Positions 8,516 to 18,352 of a DNA stretch of 64,000 nt are shown piece by piece. The notes beneath the pieces are model-generated. The model ran no database searches and had not been told where the DNA came from. It worked only from the letters and a program-made list of their open reading frames with translations. Within the stretch, counting starts at the first letter, position 1, and every line of letters starts with the position of its first letter. The translations under genes and the position numbers were made by a program. The DNA comes from Chitinophaga filiformis (lineage in GTDB: Bacteria > Bacteroidota > Bacteroidia > Chitinophagales > Chitinophagaceae): the NCBI RefSeq assembly GCF_023100805.1, contig NZ_CP095855.1:434001-498000 (forward strand), read 5' to 3'.

Positions 8516-9734
8516 TATGGCCACCAAATCCGAAGGTGTTACTTAATGCAGCGTTGATTTCTCTACGTTGTGCGACGTTAAAGGTAAAATTTAATTTGGG
8601 ATCCAGTTCGGGATCCTTTGTAAAATGATTGATGGTAGGAGGTACAATGCCATGTATTATAGACATAATTGCTGCTATGGATTCGATTGCTCCCGCAGCT
8701 CCCAACAGGTGCCCGGTCATGGATTTTGTGGAACTGATGTTCATGTTGTAAGCATGTTCCCCAAAAACCTGTTGTATCGCTTTTACTTCCGCTACATCTC
8801 CGAGAGGAGTGGAAGTTCCGTGCACATTAATATAATCAATATCATGGGGTTGCATTCCCGCATCTGCCAAGGCTAGCCGCATTACATTCATTGCACCTAA
8901 TCCTTCCGGATGTGGCGCTGTAAGGTGATAGGCATCTGCAGTTGCACCGCCTCCGGCCAGTTCAGCGTAAATTTTAGCACCTCTTGCCGTCGCATGTTCA
9001 TAGGATTCTAACACCAGCCCACCGGCGCCTTCACCCATGACAAAGCCATCTCTGTCAAGATCAAAGGGACGGGAAGCAGTTGCCGGGTCATCGTTTCTTT
9101 CGGAAAGGGCTTTCATGGCATTAAACCCACCTATACAGGCTTCGTTAATAACATTTTCTGATCCTCCGGTGATCATTACATCTGCTTTGCCATACTGTAT
9201 GTACAGCATAGCCTCAATAATAGCATTTGTAGCAGAAGCGCAGGCAGAAACAACTGAGAAGTTAGGGCCTCTGAATCCGTGGCGGATGGAAATATGCCCG
9301 GCTGCGATATCGAGAATTAAGCGGGGGATCAGGAAAGGACTGAAACGGGGAGTTCCGTCTCCCTGACCAAACTCTTTCATTTCCTGGCAAAAGTTGATCA
9401 TACCGCCAATACCGGAAGCCCAGATCACCCCAACCCTGTCTGTATTAACAGTATTGCGGTCAATCCCGGCATCTTGTACGGCCTGGTCAGCGGCTATAAC
9501 GGCCGTCTGCGTAAAAGGATCCATCTTGCGGGCATCCTTTTTATCCAGGAAATTGGTAGCGTCAAAGTTCTTCAGTTCGCAAGCAAAACGGGTCTTGAAC
9601 TTGGCAGCATCAAAAAGTGTAATAGGGCCGGCACCGGATACACCGTCCGTCAATCCCTTCCAGAAATCGGAAACAGAATTGCCGAGCGGTGTAAGTGCGC
9701 CTAAACCTGTAACGACTACTCGTCTTGGTTGCAT
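8481..9734 (-). CDS. fabF: 3-oxoacyl-[acyl-carrier-protein] synthase II
   Basis: Condensing enzyme of fatty acid elongation, joining malonyl-ACP to acyl-ACP in the cytoplasm. The catalytic triad of the KAS II fold is visible: Cys165 in SACASATNA, His305 in NVHGTSTPLGD and His342 in SMTGHLLGAAGA. At 417 residues it is full length. The gene starts 24 bp after acpP and overlaps rnc, so its supply is tied to that of its acyl carrier. Confidence 0.98.
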   Translation of the reverse strand: MQPRRVVVTGLGALTPLGNSVSDFWKGLTDGVSGAGPITLFDAAKFKTRFACELKNFDATNFLDKKDARKMDPFTQTAVIAADQAVQDAGIDRNTVNTDRVGVIWASGIGGMINFCQEMKEFGQGDGTPRFSPFLIPRLILDIAAGHISIRHGFRGPNFSVVSACASATNAIIEAMLYIQYGKADVMITGGSENVINEACIGGFNAMKALSERNDDPATASRPFDLDRDGFVMGEGAGGLVLESYEHATARGAKIYAELAGGGATADAYHLTAPHPEGLGAMNVMRLALADAGMQPHDIDYINVHGTSTPLGDVAEVKAIQQVFGEHAYNMNISSTKSMTGHLLGAAGAIESIAAIMSIIHGIVPPTINHFTKDPELDPKLNFTFNVAQRREINAALSNTFGFGGHNASVIFKKFVA

Positions 9735-9758
9735 TAAAACAAATCTGATTAAGTAGGA

Positions 9759-9995
9759 TTATTTCACATGTTCTTCCAGGTAGGCAACTGCCTGGCCAAC
9801 AGTAGTAATAGTTTCAGCTTGTTCGTCAGGAATGGAGATGTTGAATTCTTTTTCGAATTCCATGATCAGTTCTACCGTATCCAAAGAGTCAGCGCCCAGG
9901 TCGTTGGTAAAGCTGGCTTCAGGAGTTACCTCGGCTTCGTCAACGCCCAATTTGTCAATAATGATCTTTTTAACTCTTGATGCAATGTCTGACAT
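9759..9995 (-). CDS. acpP: Acyl carrier protein
   Basis: Small acidic carrier (78 residues) that holds growing acyl chains on a phosphopantetheine arm. The attachment serine is Ser37 in [12 protein letters not shown]. The start at 9995 ([10 protein letters not shown]) fits the family; an upstream in-frame ATG would place the -7 promoter region next to or inside the gene. First gene of the acpP-fabF-rnc operon, with a leader almost identical to that of the YceI gene at 34795. Confidence 0.98.
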   Translation of the reverse strand: MSDIASRVKKIIIDKLGVDEAEVTPEASFTNDLGADSLDTVELIMEFEKEFNISIPDEQAETITTVGQAVAYLEEHVK

Positions 9996-10028
9996 AATTT
10001 TAAGTGTTTTTGGTTTAAAACTTGAGTG

Positions 10029-10057
10029 CAAAAATATAATTTTTATTGAATTGACAA
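10029..10057 (-). promoter_or_regulatory. Bacteroidota-type promoter of acpP
   Basis: On the minus strand TTG (10057-10055) is followed 18 bp later by TATTTTTG (10036-10029), matching the -33/-7 consensus TTG - about 19 nt - TAnnTTTG of Bacteroidota housekeeping sigma. The predicted leader is about 27 nt. Best promoter match in the window. Confidence 0.7.
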
Positions 10058-10375
10058 GAACGCACGCAAATTTTACGTCATATACTTTAGTTGTAGATCA
10101 ATGAAACGAGCGCCCATCAAGGGTTTGGCACATTATTATTAATAACGGTAAAGCGGCTTTTCCTGTAAAAAAGCCTCCTTAAAGGGGTTTCAGGCCCCCA
10201 TATATATGCGGTTATTGAGGCCTGGAGTGAATATTGCCACTCAACAGCCTAATCAGCCACCTATATACCGGAAAAACGCAATTAACTTTAATTAACACTG
10301 TAACTTCCCTAGCAGTAGTCCCATTTATTAAATTTGCCCGGATTTATCCCTTCTATATTAAATTAATACAAGCAC
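10058..10375. other. Intergenic region between acpP and the efflux operon
   Basis: No credible gene. It holds small stem-loops (for example GGCTTTT...AAAAAAGCC near 10154-10172 and GAGTG/CACTC near 10224-10242) and a -7 box TAAATTTG at 10329-10336 about 40 bp before the adaptor gene, which is the likely promoter of the RND operon. No clear -33 box is seen. Confidence 0.4.
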
Positions 10376-11467
10376 ATGGCTGGCAATAAGAAGATCCTGA
10401 AGACGGTTTTATTCCTGATAGTGGCTGCTGTCGTTATCGGTTTTATTATCACAAAAGCAACTACTCCGGGGAAAAAAGCAGAAAAAGCACCAGACAAAGC
10501 TGCTGGTGGCGGTAAAGCGGGTGGCGCCAAAAACCTCCTGGTGGATGCTTATGTGGTTAAAACCACCTCTCTGAATGAAACCATCGAAGCGAGCGGTACA
10601 CTGCAAAGCAATGAAGAAGTACAGATACAGGCAGAGATCACCGGCCGTGTTACAGGTCTCTTTTTTAAAGAAGGTACGCAGGTCTCCAAAGGTACCCTGC
10701 TGGTAAAGATCTACGATGAAGATCTGAAAGCGCAGTTACAAAAACTGGAACTGCAGCGCCAACTGGCTAAAACAACCCTCGAAAGACAGGAGAATCTGTT
10801 AAAGATCAATGGTATCAGTCGCCAGGATGTAGATGTTACCCGCAACCAGGTAAGCGCCTACGGCGCCGATATCGAGTATACACGTACCCAGTTACAGAAA
10901 ACAGAACTGCGGGCGCCCTTTTCCGGCAGACTGGGGCTCCGTAACATCAGCCTTGGCGCTATCGTAACACCTACCACTATTATTACTACCCTCCAGCAGC
11001 TGGACCCCTTGAAAGTTGACTTCTCCGTTCCGGAGAAATACCGTACAGCCATCAACCAGGGAGACCAGGTGGACTTTAAGGTGGCCGGCGATCAGCAAAC
11101 TTATAAAGGTCATATATATGCGATCGACCCTAAGATCGATCTCTCTACCCGCACTATTAAAATAAGGGCCCTCGTGCCTAATGCCGGTAAATTATTCCCC
11201 GGCGCCTTCGCCCGCGTGCAGGTCTCACTGAAAAATATGCCTGATGCCCTCATGATACCTACACAGGCCGTTATTCCAGGTACACGCGATAAAAAAGTAG
11301 CTATCGCAGACAGCGGAAAAGCGAAATTTGTAATAGTAGAAACAGGCATCCGCAATGCGGACAATGTACAGATCACCAGCGGCCTCAAGCCCGGCGATAC
11401 TGTGATCACAAGTGGTATCATGCAGCTCAGACCAGGGATGGTGCTTAAATACAACGAGATTAAATAG
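10376..11467 (+). CDS. RND efflux periplasmic adaptor (HlyD/AcrA membrane fusion protein)
   Basis: Periplasmic adaptor linking the RND pump to the outer-membrane channel. An N-terminal membrane anchor or signal segment (about residues 5-27) is followed by a lipoyl/barrel-sandwich half (ASGTLQSNEEVQIQAEITGRV, about 75-95), an alpha hairpin rich in Leu/Gln/Arg heptads (about 115-165), the second lipoyl half (AELRAPFSGRLG type, near 175-190) and beta-barrel and membrane-proximal domains to residue 363. There is no lipobox cysteine. First gene of a three-gene operon with the pump (69 bp downstream) and TolC. Confidence 0.93.
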   Translation: MAGNKKILKTVLFLIVAAVVIGFIITKATTPGKKAEKAPDKAAGGGKAGGAKNLLVDAYVVKTTSLNETIEASGTLQSNEEVQIQAEITGRVTGLFFKEGTQVSKGTLLVKIYDEDLKAQLQKLELQRQLAKTTLERQENLLKINGISRQDVDVTRNQVSAYGADIEYTRTQLQKTELRAPFSGRLGLRNISLGAIVTPTTIITTLQQLDPLKVDFSVPEKYRTAINQGDQVDFKVAGDQQTYKGHIYAIDPKIDLSTRTIKIRALVPNAGKLFPGAFARVQVSLKNMPDALMIPTQAVIPGTRDKKVAIADSGKAKFVIVETGIRNADNVQITSGLKPGDTVITSGIMQLRPGMVLKYNEIK

Positions 11468-11536
11468 ACAGGTCCATTATTCATATAATAACAACGTGTT
11501 TGCCGGCCAAAGTCTGCAAACCTTAAATATACTTCA

Positions 11537-14500
11537 ATGAGTCTCCCTTCTCTATCGCTTAAACGACCCGTATTCGCCATCGTGATGAATATCATCATCG
11601 TGATATTCGGCGTGGTGGGATTCAACTTCCTGGGGGTAAGGGATTTTCCCGCCATTGATCCCCCCATCGTGAACGTGCGTACCTCCTATGCAGGCGCCAA
11701 CTCCGATATCATCGAAACACAGATCACCGAACCATTGGAAAAGTCGATCAATGGTATAGCCGGTATCAAAAATATTTCTTCTTCCAGCAGCCAGGGCTCC
11801 AGCAATATTACCGTCGAGTTTGAACTGGGCATTGACCTCGAAGCTGCGGCCAACGACGTACGCGACAAGGTATCGCAGGCCCTCCGCAGCCTGCCGCCGG
11901 ACATTGATGCACCACCGGTTGTATCAAAAGAAGACGCCAACTCAGACTATATTCTGTCTATGACAGTGCAGAGCAATGTGCGCAATCAGCTGGAAATCAC
12001 CGAATACGCCAACAACGTACTGCTGGAAAGACTGCAAACCATTCCCGGCGTCAGCTCCATCCGCATACTGGGGGAAAAGAAATTCGCCATGCGACTCTGG
12101 ATGGATCCTGCCCGCCTTTCGGCCTACAGCCTCACACCTACAGACGTACAGGCTGCGCTTGCTAAGGAGAACGTGGAACTGCCCTCAGGTAAAATAGCTG
12201 GTAATGCGACCGAACTGACTGTGCGTACTTTTGGCCGTTTAAACACGGAAGATGATTTCAATAACCTGATCATCAAAAATGAAAATGGTAATGTGATCCA
12301 CTTTCGCGACGTAGGCCAGGCCGTGCTCGGCCCGGAAAACGAGGAAACTATCCTTAAGGAATCCGGCGTTCCTATGATCGCGCTCGCTTTAACACCGCAG
12401 CCCGGTTCTAACTATGTGGCTATAACGGATGAGTTCTATAAACGTTATGAACAGCTGAAGAAAGACCTGCCGGATGATATCACTACCAACATTGCTATCG
12501 ACAATACTAAGTTTATCCGGAAATCTATTGAAGAGGTGGAAGAAACCCTCATCGTGGCATTGGTACTGGTGATCATCATTATATATCTCTTCTTCCGCGA
12601 CTGGCTCATGGCCTTCCGTCCCCTGGTGGATATTCCTGTATCCCTCATTGCGGCATTCTTCATTATGTATCTCTGCGGCTTTACGATAAACATCCTGACA
12701 CTACTTGCAATAGTACTGGCCACGGGGCTGGTGGTGGATGATGGTATTGTGGTGACGGAAAATATCTATAAAAAGATAGAAGCCGGGATGCCCCGTATGA
12801 AAGCCGCCAAGGAAGGGTCAGAAGAGATCTTCTTTGCGGTAATTGCCACCTCCATCACACTGGCTTTCGTATTCCTGCCCATCGTATTCCTGCAGGGATT
12901 TGTGGGAAGACTGTTCAGGGAATTCGGGATCGTTGTAGCAGGCGCCGTACTGATATCGGCCTTTGTATCTCTGACGCTGACACCGGTGCTGAACGTAAAG
13001 CTCGGCCGTAAAACGCATAAACACTCCTGGTTCTATGAAAAGACAGAGCCTTTCTTCACAGGCATGGAATCCGGCTACCAGCGGGCATTGGAAGCGTTCA
13101 TGCGCATGCGCTGGATAGCTACCCTGATAGTACTGTCCTGCCTTGCGCTCATCTACCTTATATTTAAGACGCTGCCCTCAGAACTGGCTCCAATAGAGGA
13201 CCGCAGCCAGTTCCGTTTGTCCATTACGGCTCCTGAAGGTACTTCCTACGATTATATGGATAGTTACATGGATGGCCTTACGCAGTTCATGATCGATTCC
13301 ATTCCGGAAAAAAAGATCCTCATCACTGTTACTTCTCCCGGCTTTGGCGGTGGCGCGGTAAACTCCGGCTTTGCGAATGTGGTGCTCACAGAACCTAAGG
13401 AACGTGATCGTTCGCAAAAACAGATCGTGAACATGGTAAACCGTAACATGTTCCGTTTCCCGGAAGGTAAAGTCTTTGCCATCGAACAACAGACCATCCA
13501 GGTAGGACGCCGTGGCGGCCTCCCTGTTGCTTTCGTATTACAGCACATCAACTTTGACAGCCTCTCTGCAGCACTGCCGCAATTCCTGGAAGAAGCCAAC
13601 AACGATCCTACTTTCGCAGCTGTTGACGTAGATCTGAAATTTAACAAACCAGAACTGCGTATCCAGATCAACCGTGCCAAAGCTAGTGAGCTGGGCGTAT
13701 CTGTAGACGATATATCACAAACCTTACAGCTTGCGCTGAGTAACCTGCGCTATGGCTACTTTATACGTAACGGTAAACAATACCAGGTAATGGGACAGGT
13801 ATACCGTGGCGCACGCGATAAACCAACTGACCTGCAGAATATCTATGTACGTAACAGCCGTGGAGAAGCTATTCAGCTGGACAACGTAGTGACGATAGAT
13901 GAAGAGACCAGTCCTCCTGTTATTTATCACTTCAACCGTTATAAATCTGCTACCATCTCTGCCAGTCTCGCACCTGGTAAAACCATCGGCGATGGTATCA
14001 ATGCCATGTATGGCATCTACAATCGCCTGAAGCAGAAAGGTGTGCTGAACGACAACTATGTGTATGCACTGGCAGGTTCTTCCCGCGACTATGCAGAAAG
14101 TGGATCCAACACGATGTTTGCGTTGATACTGGCATTGGTGCTGATCTACCTTGTACTGGCCGCACAGTTTGAAAGCTGGGTCGATCCTTTGATCATCATG
14201 ATAACAGTACCGCTGGCTTTCGCAGGGGCATTGCTCTCGCTCTGGTTATTTGGCCAGACATGGAATATCTTCTCCCAGATCGGTGTGATCATGCTGATAG
14301 GCCTTGTTACCAAAAACGGTATCCTGATCGTGGAATTTGCCAACCACAAACGCGATGAAGGATATACCAGGTCCAGGGCTGCTATTGAAGCATCTGCCAT
14401 GCGTCTGCGTCCCATCCTGATGACCAGCCTGGCGATGGCACTTGGCGCATTGCCTATTGCAATGTCGCTCGGCGCTGCAGCCACCAGCCGTATACCATTG

Positions 14501-14647
14501 GGTATTGTGATAGTGGGTGGTATCGTGTTCTCACTGATCCTGACACTATTTGTAATACCGGCGATGTATACATTCTTATCCAGGAGGAAACCTGCATCAC
14601 ACAGCATTGAAGAGGAAGAGACGGAGAAGCCATCAGTGCATGCATAA
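11537..14647 (+). CDS. RND multidrug efflux pump, AcrB/HAE1 family permease
   Basis: Inner-membrane proton/drug antiporter of 1036 residues, the usual length. The N-terminal helix (PVFAIVMNIIIVIFGVVGF) is followed by porter domains, TM4 with the proton-relay aspartates in GLVVDDGIVV (about residues 397-406), a second porter half, and TM10 with TKNGILIVEFANH (about 925-937) carrying the relay lysine. HAE-type features (SSSSSQGSSNITVEFE in the first porter loop) point to hydrophobic or amphiphilic substrates. It sits between its adaptor and outer-membrane channel genes, with only 14 bp to tolC. Substrates cannot be predicted. Confidence 0.96.
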   Translation: MSLPSLSLKRPVFAIVMNIIIVIFGVVGFNFLGVRDFPAIDPPIVNVRTSYAGANSDIIETQITEPLEKSINGIAGIKNISSSSSQGSSNITVEFELGIDLEAAANDVRDKVSQALRSLPPDIDAPPVVSKEDANSDYILSMTVQSNVRNQLEITEYANNVLLERLQTIPGVSSIRILGEKKFAMRLWMDPARLSAYSLTPTDVQAALAKENVELPSGKIAGNATELTVRTFGRLNTEDDFNNLIIKNENGNVIHFRDVGQAVLGPENEETILKESGVPMIALALTPQPGSNYVAITDEFYKRYEQLKKDLPDDITTNIAIDNTKFIRKSIEEVEETLIVALVLVIIIIYLFFRDWLMAFRPLVDIPVSLIAAFFIMYLCGFTINILTLLAIVLATGLVVDDGIVVTENIYKKIEAGMPRMKAAKEGSEEIFFAVIATSITLAFVFLPIVFLQGFVGRLFREFGIVVAGAVLISAFVSLTLTPVLNVKLGRKTHKHSWFYEKTEPFFTGMESGYQRALEAFMRMRWIATLIVLSCLALIYLIFKTLPSELAPIEDRSQFRLSITAPEGTSYDYMDSYMDGLTQFMIDSIPEKKILITVTSPGFGGGAVNSGFANVVLTEPKERDRSQKQIVNMVNRNMFRFPEGKVFAIEQQTIQVGRRGGLPVAFVLQHINFDSLSAALPQFLEEANNDPTFAAVDVDLKFNKPELRIQINRAKASELGVSVDDISQTLQLALSNLRYGYFIRNGKQYQVMGQVYRGARDKPTDLQNIYVRNSRGEAIQLDNVVTIDEETSPPVIYHFNRYKSATISASLAPGKTIGDGINAMYGIYNRLKQKGVLNDNYVYALAGSSRDYAESGSNTMFALILALVLIYLVLAAQFESWVDPLIIMITVPLAFAGALLSLWLFGQTWNIFSQIGVIMLIGLVTKNGILIVEFANHKRDEGYTRSRAAIEASAMRLRPILMTSLAMALGALPIAMSLGAAATSRIPLGIVIVGGIVFSLILTLFVIPAMYTFLSRRKPASHSIEEEETEKPSVHA

Positions 14648-14661
14648 ACATCAGCAATTAA

Positions 14662-15975
14662 ATGAAACGTACATTTCTATATTTCTCTTTATTACTGGGC
14701 ACCGCTGTACATGCACAGCAGGTGCTTACGCCTGAACAGGCGATAGACCTGGCATTAAAGAACAACTACGATATCCGCCTGGCAAAAAATGATGCAGCGA
14801 TCACGGCTAACGATTACGCCTATGCTAATCTGGCCTTTGCGCCCCGTGTAAATGCTACTGCCAATAAAGTGTGGAACCTGACGCAGACCAAACAGGAATT
14901 TGCCAATGGCAGCAAACGTGATACCAGTGGTATTCATGCCAGCAGCCTAAGCGCCAATGTAAGTCTTGCATGGACATTATTTGATGGATTAAAGATGTTT
15001 GCCACCAGGCAGAAACTCGAATCGCTCCGCGATCTTGGCGAGCTGGCTGTAAAAGACCAGGTTGTCACCACCGTGGCTAACATCATTGCCGGCTATTACA
15101 ATGTGGTACAGCAAAAGCAACAATTGCGCAACCTTGCAGAACAATTATCCATATCAGAAGAAAGGGTAAAACTGTCTGATGCAAAATTCCAGACCGGGCT
15201 GGGACCTAAAACAGACTGGCTGCAATCGAAGGTTGACTACAATGCATTGAAAGCATCTTATCTGCGTCAGCAAACACTGATAGAACAAAGCAAAGCAACG
15301 TTGAACCAGCTGATGGCCGTTGAAGCAGGTAATACACAATATGATGTGCTGGACACCATTCCGCTGAACATGGAGCTTTCCTATGGCGGTTTAAGACAGG
15401 AAGCGCTGCAAAAGAACACCGGTTTGATGGTTGCACAGCAAAATCTCAGGGTGTCTCAGCTACAGCTGAAAGAGAGCAAGGGAGATTATTTTCCGGTGAT
15501 CAATTTCAACTCTGCCTATAATTATTCAAGAGTTAATTCCAATGCAGCTACCAACTCATTCAGCCCTATATACAATCAGAATGGTGTGATCAGCTATGGA
15601 TTCTCTGCTACTATTCCCATTTTCAACGGGTTGAATGTTAAAAGGCAGGTGAACGCTGCGAAACTGAACGTAGGTTATCAGCAGCTGGCCCTGGAGAATA
15701 CCCGTACAATAGTAGACCTTTCCCTCACTACTGCTTTCAAGGATTATGAGTATTACAAAACCGCCCTTACGCTGGAAGATGAAAACCTGGGGCTGGCAAG
15801 AGAGAATGTGATGGTGGCGATGGAACGTTTCAGACAGGGGGTAAGCACGGTGATAGAAATGAAGGAAGCACAGCAAAGCCTGGAAGATGCTTACAACAGA
15901 TTGATCAATGCGCGCTATAATGTTAAGCTGGCGGAAACGCAGCTGCTGAGGTTGAATGGTGCACTTGTGAAATAA
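14662..15975 (+). CDS. TolC family outer-membrane efflux channel
   Basis: Outer-membrane channel and periplasmic tunnel for the RND pump. A signal peptide (MKRTFLYFSLLLGTAVHAQ) precedes two OEP repeats of long helices and beta strands (about residues 22-215 and 235-430), each opening with the typical LTPEQAIDLALKNNYDIRLA-like pattern. Length of 437 is normal. Last gene of the efflux operon and followed directly by a strong bidirectional terminator. Confidence 0.95.
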   Translation: MKRTFLYFSLLLGTAVHAQQVLTPEQAIDLALKNNYDIRLAKNDAAITANDYAYANLAFAPRVNATANKVWNLTQTKQEFANGSKRDTSGIHASSLSANVSLAWTLFDGLKMFATRQKLESLRDLGELAVKDQVVTTVANIIAGYYNVVQQKQQLRNLAEQLSISEERVKLSDAKFQTGLGPKTDWLQSKVDYNALKASYLRQQTLIEQSKATLNQLMAVEAGNTQYDVLDTIPLNMELSYGGLRQEALQKNTGLMVAQQNLRVSQLQLKESKGDYFPVINFNSAYNYSRVNSNAATNSFSPIYNQNGVISYGFSATIPIFNGLNVKRQVNAAKLNVGYQQLALENTRTIVDLSLTTAFKDYEYYKTALTLEDENLGLARENVMVAMERFRQGVSTVIEMKEAQQSLEDAYNRLINARYNVKLAETQLLRLNGALVK

Positions 15976-15992
15976 GTTAATTGCTCAGCAAT

Positions 15993-16038
15993 AAAAAAAG
16001 AAGGCAGTATCAAAAAGTTGATACTGCCTTCTTTTTTT
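15993..16038. terminator. Bidirectional Rho-independent terminator after tolC
   Basis: The inverted repeat AAAGAAGGCAGTATC / GATACTGCCTTCTTT with a short loop is flanked by A7 and T7 runs, so it works for the efflux operon (+) and for the convergent exported-protein gene ending at 16056 (-). Confidence 0.92.
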
Positions 16039-16055
16039 ATTGTAATGATGATTAT

Positions 16056-16814
16056 TTACTGCTGTTCCTCTTTCTTTGCCGGCATAGTGGCTTTATCCTG
16101 CTGGTAATGTTTGAAGCTCTCCTTGATAAACAACATCAGGTCATATTCAGTAGCCTCCTGGAGAAATTGATAACCCGGCCTGTACCGCAGCATAAAAGTA
16201 TCGAGTTCATCTCCGCTTAATTTTGTCATTCTTTCCACCAGTTCAGGGTTATAGCGGTTGTCGATGTACTTTTCCTTTTCCCAGTACACCAGCTGTTCCT
16301 GGAAGTGCTCTTTACGCTTGCGCGCCTTACTGGGCACCAGGTAGGTGAGGGCGGTGATAGGGTTGGAAGGCAGTGTTTTTAACACATCCATCGCCCCAGG
16401 CTTATGATAGTTGAAATATTTGCCATATTCCTCGCGGGTGGCAAGCGAGTCGCGTTTATGGTCCTTTCCCACTACAGTTACCTGTCCCAGGCCAATGACC
16501 TGGCGTGTGAGATAGACATTGATGAACATGGAGGTGGTGGGTACTGTAAGGGCCTTCCTATAATAGCTTAAAATTGAAAATTCGAGTGTATCGCCCGGCA
16601 TCGCGTCGATGGAAAAACGGCCACTTTCATTGCTGATGGTCCCGCTCCGGGTCGCTTTATTGATAATAGTAACCCCCGGCAGTCCGTTTCTGTTGTCTGC
16701 ATCTGCAACCATACCCGATACCCTCACCTGCGCGCTGGCATGCTGCAGAAAGAATAACAGGTATAAAAACAGTGCTCCGATGCAACCGGAAAGTTGTAAA
16801 ATTCGTCTAGGCAT
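16056..16814 (-). CDS. Exported carboxypeptidase-regulatory-like domain protein
   Basis: A secreted or periplasmic protein of 252 residues. A signal peptide (hydrophobic stretch about residues 8-27 ending ASAQ) is followed by a carboxypeptidase-regulatory-like beta-sandwich (about 30-110: VSGMVADADNRNGLPGVTI, then ISNESGRFSIDAMPGD), the domain that precedes SusC plugs. Here it stands alone with a charged C-terminal region (about 120-252) containing GAMDVLKTLPSNPITAL and a KAR-K-rich stretch. No enzyme motif is seen. Convergent with the efflux operon and divergent from the PRPP-synthetase-like gene. Function unknown, probably envelope related. Confidence 0.75.
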   Translation of the reverse strand: MPRRILQLSGCIGALFLYLLFFLQHASAQVRVSGMVADADNRNGLPGVTIINKATRSGTISNESGRFSIDAMPGDTLEFSILSYYRKALTVPTTSMFINVYLTRQVIGLGQVTVVGKDHKRDSLATREEYGKYFNYHKPGAMDVLKTLPSNPITALTYLVPSKARKRKEHFQEQLVYWEKEKYIDNRYNPELVERMTKLSGDELDTFMLRYRPGYQFLQEATEYDLMLFIKESFKHYQQDKATMPAKKEEQQ

Positions 16815-17035
16815 CGCTCAAATTTAGTTTTCCCAGCGCAAATGAAAAGTTAAAAAATAGTTCTCCATCGACAGACTACAGTCCATAGTTTATAGGAAAC
16901 AAGCATTAAACTTAGGATTTTTCTTTCTAATAAACTCAACAGTTCATGCCGAACGGTAAATAAATTGCCTCTTCCGGACCTGATCATCCGTATGTAAAAA
17001 CTATATTATTATCTTTATTCCTTATTTCAAAGAAC

Positions 17036-17953
17036 ATGCCTCACAGGATCTTATTTGCAACGCAACGTTACCAGTATCTGAAAGACAGGTTATTATCCCT
17101 TGTTCCTGAATGGGAAGAGGGCCAGCTGGACATCCGCGATTTCCCCGATGGAGAACATTATCACCGGATAACAAGTAATGTGGCAAACAAGGAGGTGATA
17201 CTGGTGGGAGGCACCATCGACGACAAGGAAACATTAGAACTTTTTGATATTGCTCATGGCTGTATCCAGGAGGGCGCATGTTCCATCAATATCGTGATCC
17301 CGTTTTTTGGTTATTCCACGATGGAACGGGCTGTAAAAAAAGGAGAGATCGTGAAAGCCAAGACCAGGGCCATGTTGTTTTCCACCCTGCCCGCCACCAG
17401 TTCGGGCAATAAAGTGCTGATGATTGACCTGCATGTGGACGGAATTACCTACTACTTTGAGAGTGCTATCCGTCCTGTGCATTTATATGGCAAGGACCTG
17501 GTAAAAGAGGCAGCGCTGGAAATAGCGGGAAACCGCTCTTTTGTGCTGGCCAGTACAGACGCGGGCCGCGCAAAATGGGTAGAATCACTCGCCAATGACC
17601 TGCATGTTTCAGCAGCTTTCGTTTTCAAGAAACGCCTTTCAGGAGAAGAAACACATATTACTGCTATCAGTGCAGATGTACAGGATAAGCTGGTGATCAT
17701 TTATGATGATATGATCCGCACAGGAGGCTCTTTACTGCATGCCGCAGAAGCATATCTGCAGGCAGGTGCATGTGAAATAGCGGTCATTACCACCCACGGT
17801 ATTTTTGCAGGCAATGGCTTTAAGAAGATCAAACAAAGCGGCATTATTAAAAAAGTTGTTTGTACAGATACCCACCCCAATGCACTTGCCATCAACGATG
17901 AGCTGCTCACTATTAAATCAGTAGATAAGATCATTGCAGCTTACTTCAATTAG
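17036..17953 (+). CDS. Divergent ribose-phosphate pyrophosphokinase-like protein
   Basis: Protein of 305 residues with the two-domain phosphoribosyltransferase fold of PRPP synthetases. Seen are FPDGEHYHRI (residues 36-45), a DLH at 131-133 where the family signature lies, and the ribose-5-phosphate/PRPP loop DDMIRTGGS (224-232). It differs from canonical Prs: the usual FGYARQDR loop reads FGYSTMERAVKKGE (91-104), and the glutamine/glycine-rich part of the DLH signature is altered. So it may be a paralogue with a different activity or a distant PRPP synthetase. No operon partners; an AT-rich upstream region precedes it. Confidence 0.75.
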   Translation: MPHRILFATQRYQYLKDRLLSLVPEWEEGQLDIRDFPDGEHYHRITSNVANKEVILVGGTIDDKETLELFDIAHGCIQEGACSINIVIPFFGYSTMERAVKKGEIVKAKTRAMLFSTLPATSSGNKVLMIDLHVDGITYYFESAIRPVHLYGKDLVKEAALEIAGNRSFVLASTDAGRAKWVESLANDLHVSAAFVFKKRLSGEETHITAISADVQDKLVIIYDDMIRTGGSLLHAAEAYLQAGACEIAVITTHGIFAGNGFKKIKQSGIIKKVVCTDTHPNALAINDELLTIKSVDKIIAAYFN

Positions 17954-18352
17954 CAATACCCAATCCCCTGTTGTTTGTTGAGTATGCCCTTGGCAAGGTG
18001 TTTGATATACAGCGAAATAGAAGGGATTGCTGTTGTAACGGAAAACATAGCAAGGGTACATACGGGGAATGACAAATTGTTGTAAAAGCTGTCGCATCCT
18101 CACTTCAGATCAATATAAAAATTAGAATACAATTACGCAGGAATGTCCACACACCTGGCTGATAAGTGTGTGGACTGCCAACTAATAGCTGTATAAACGT
18201 GCGTGAACACACAATTTTAATAAATATCAGCCCAGGGCTCATTGTAAGGGGCGTTTAGATTGTATTGTAATTAGCAGAGAAGTTATCACATAATAGAGAT
18301 AGAAGCGGCCACCTGCTTCAAAAAAATTTGTAACCAAATCTTACCATATAAG
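17954..18352. other. Intergenic leader region upstream of the SusC-SusD pair
   Basis: About 400 bp without a credible gene. It contains a 10-bp perfect stem-loop, GTCCACACAC / GTGTGTGGAC at 18145-18175 with an 11-nt loop and no U-tract, about 180 bp before the SusC start. The remainder is AT-rich and probably carries the promoter; I see no clean TAnnTTTG box. Confidence 0.45.
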
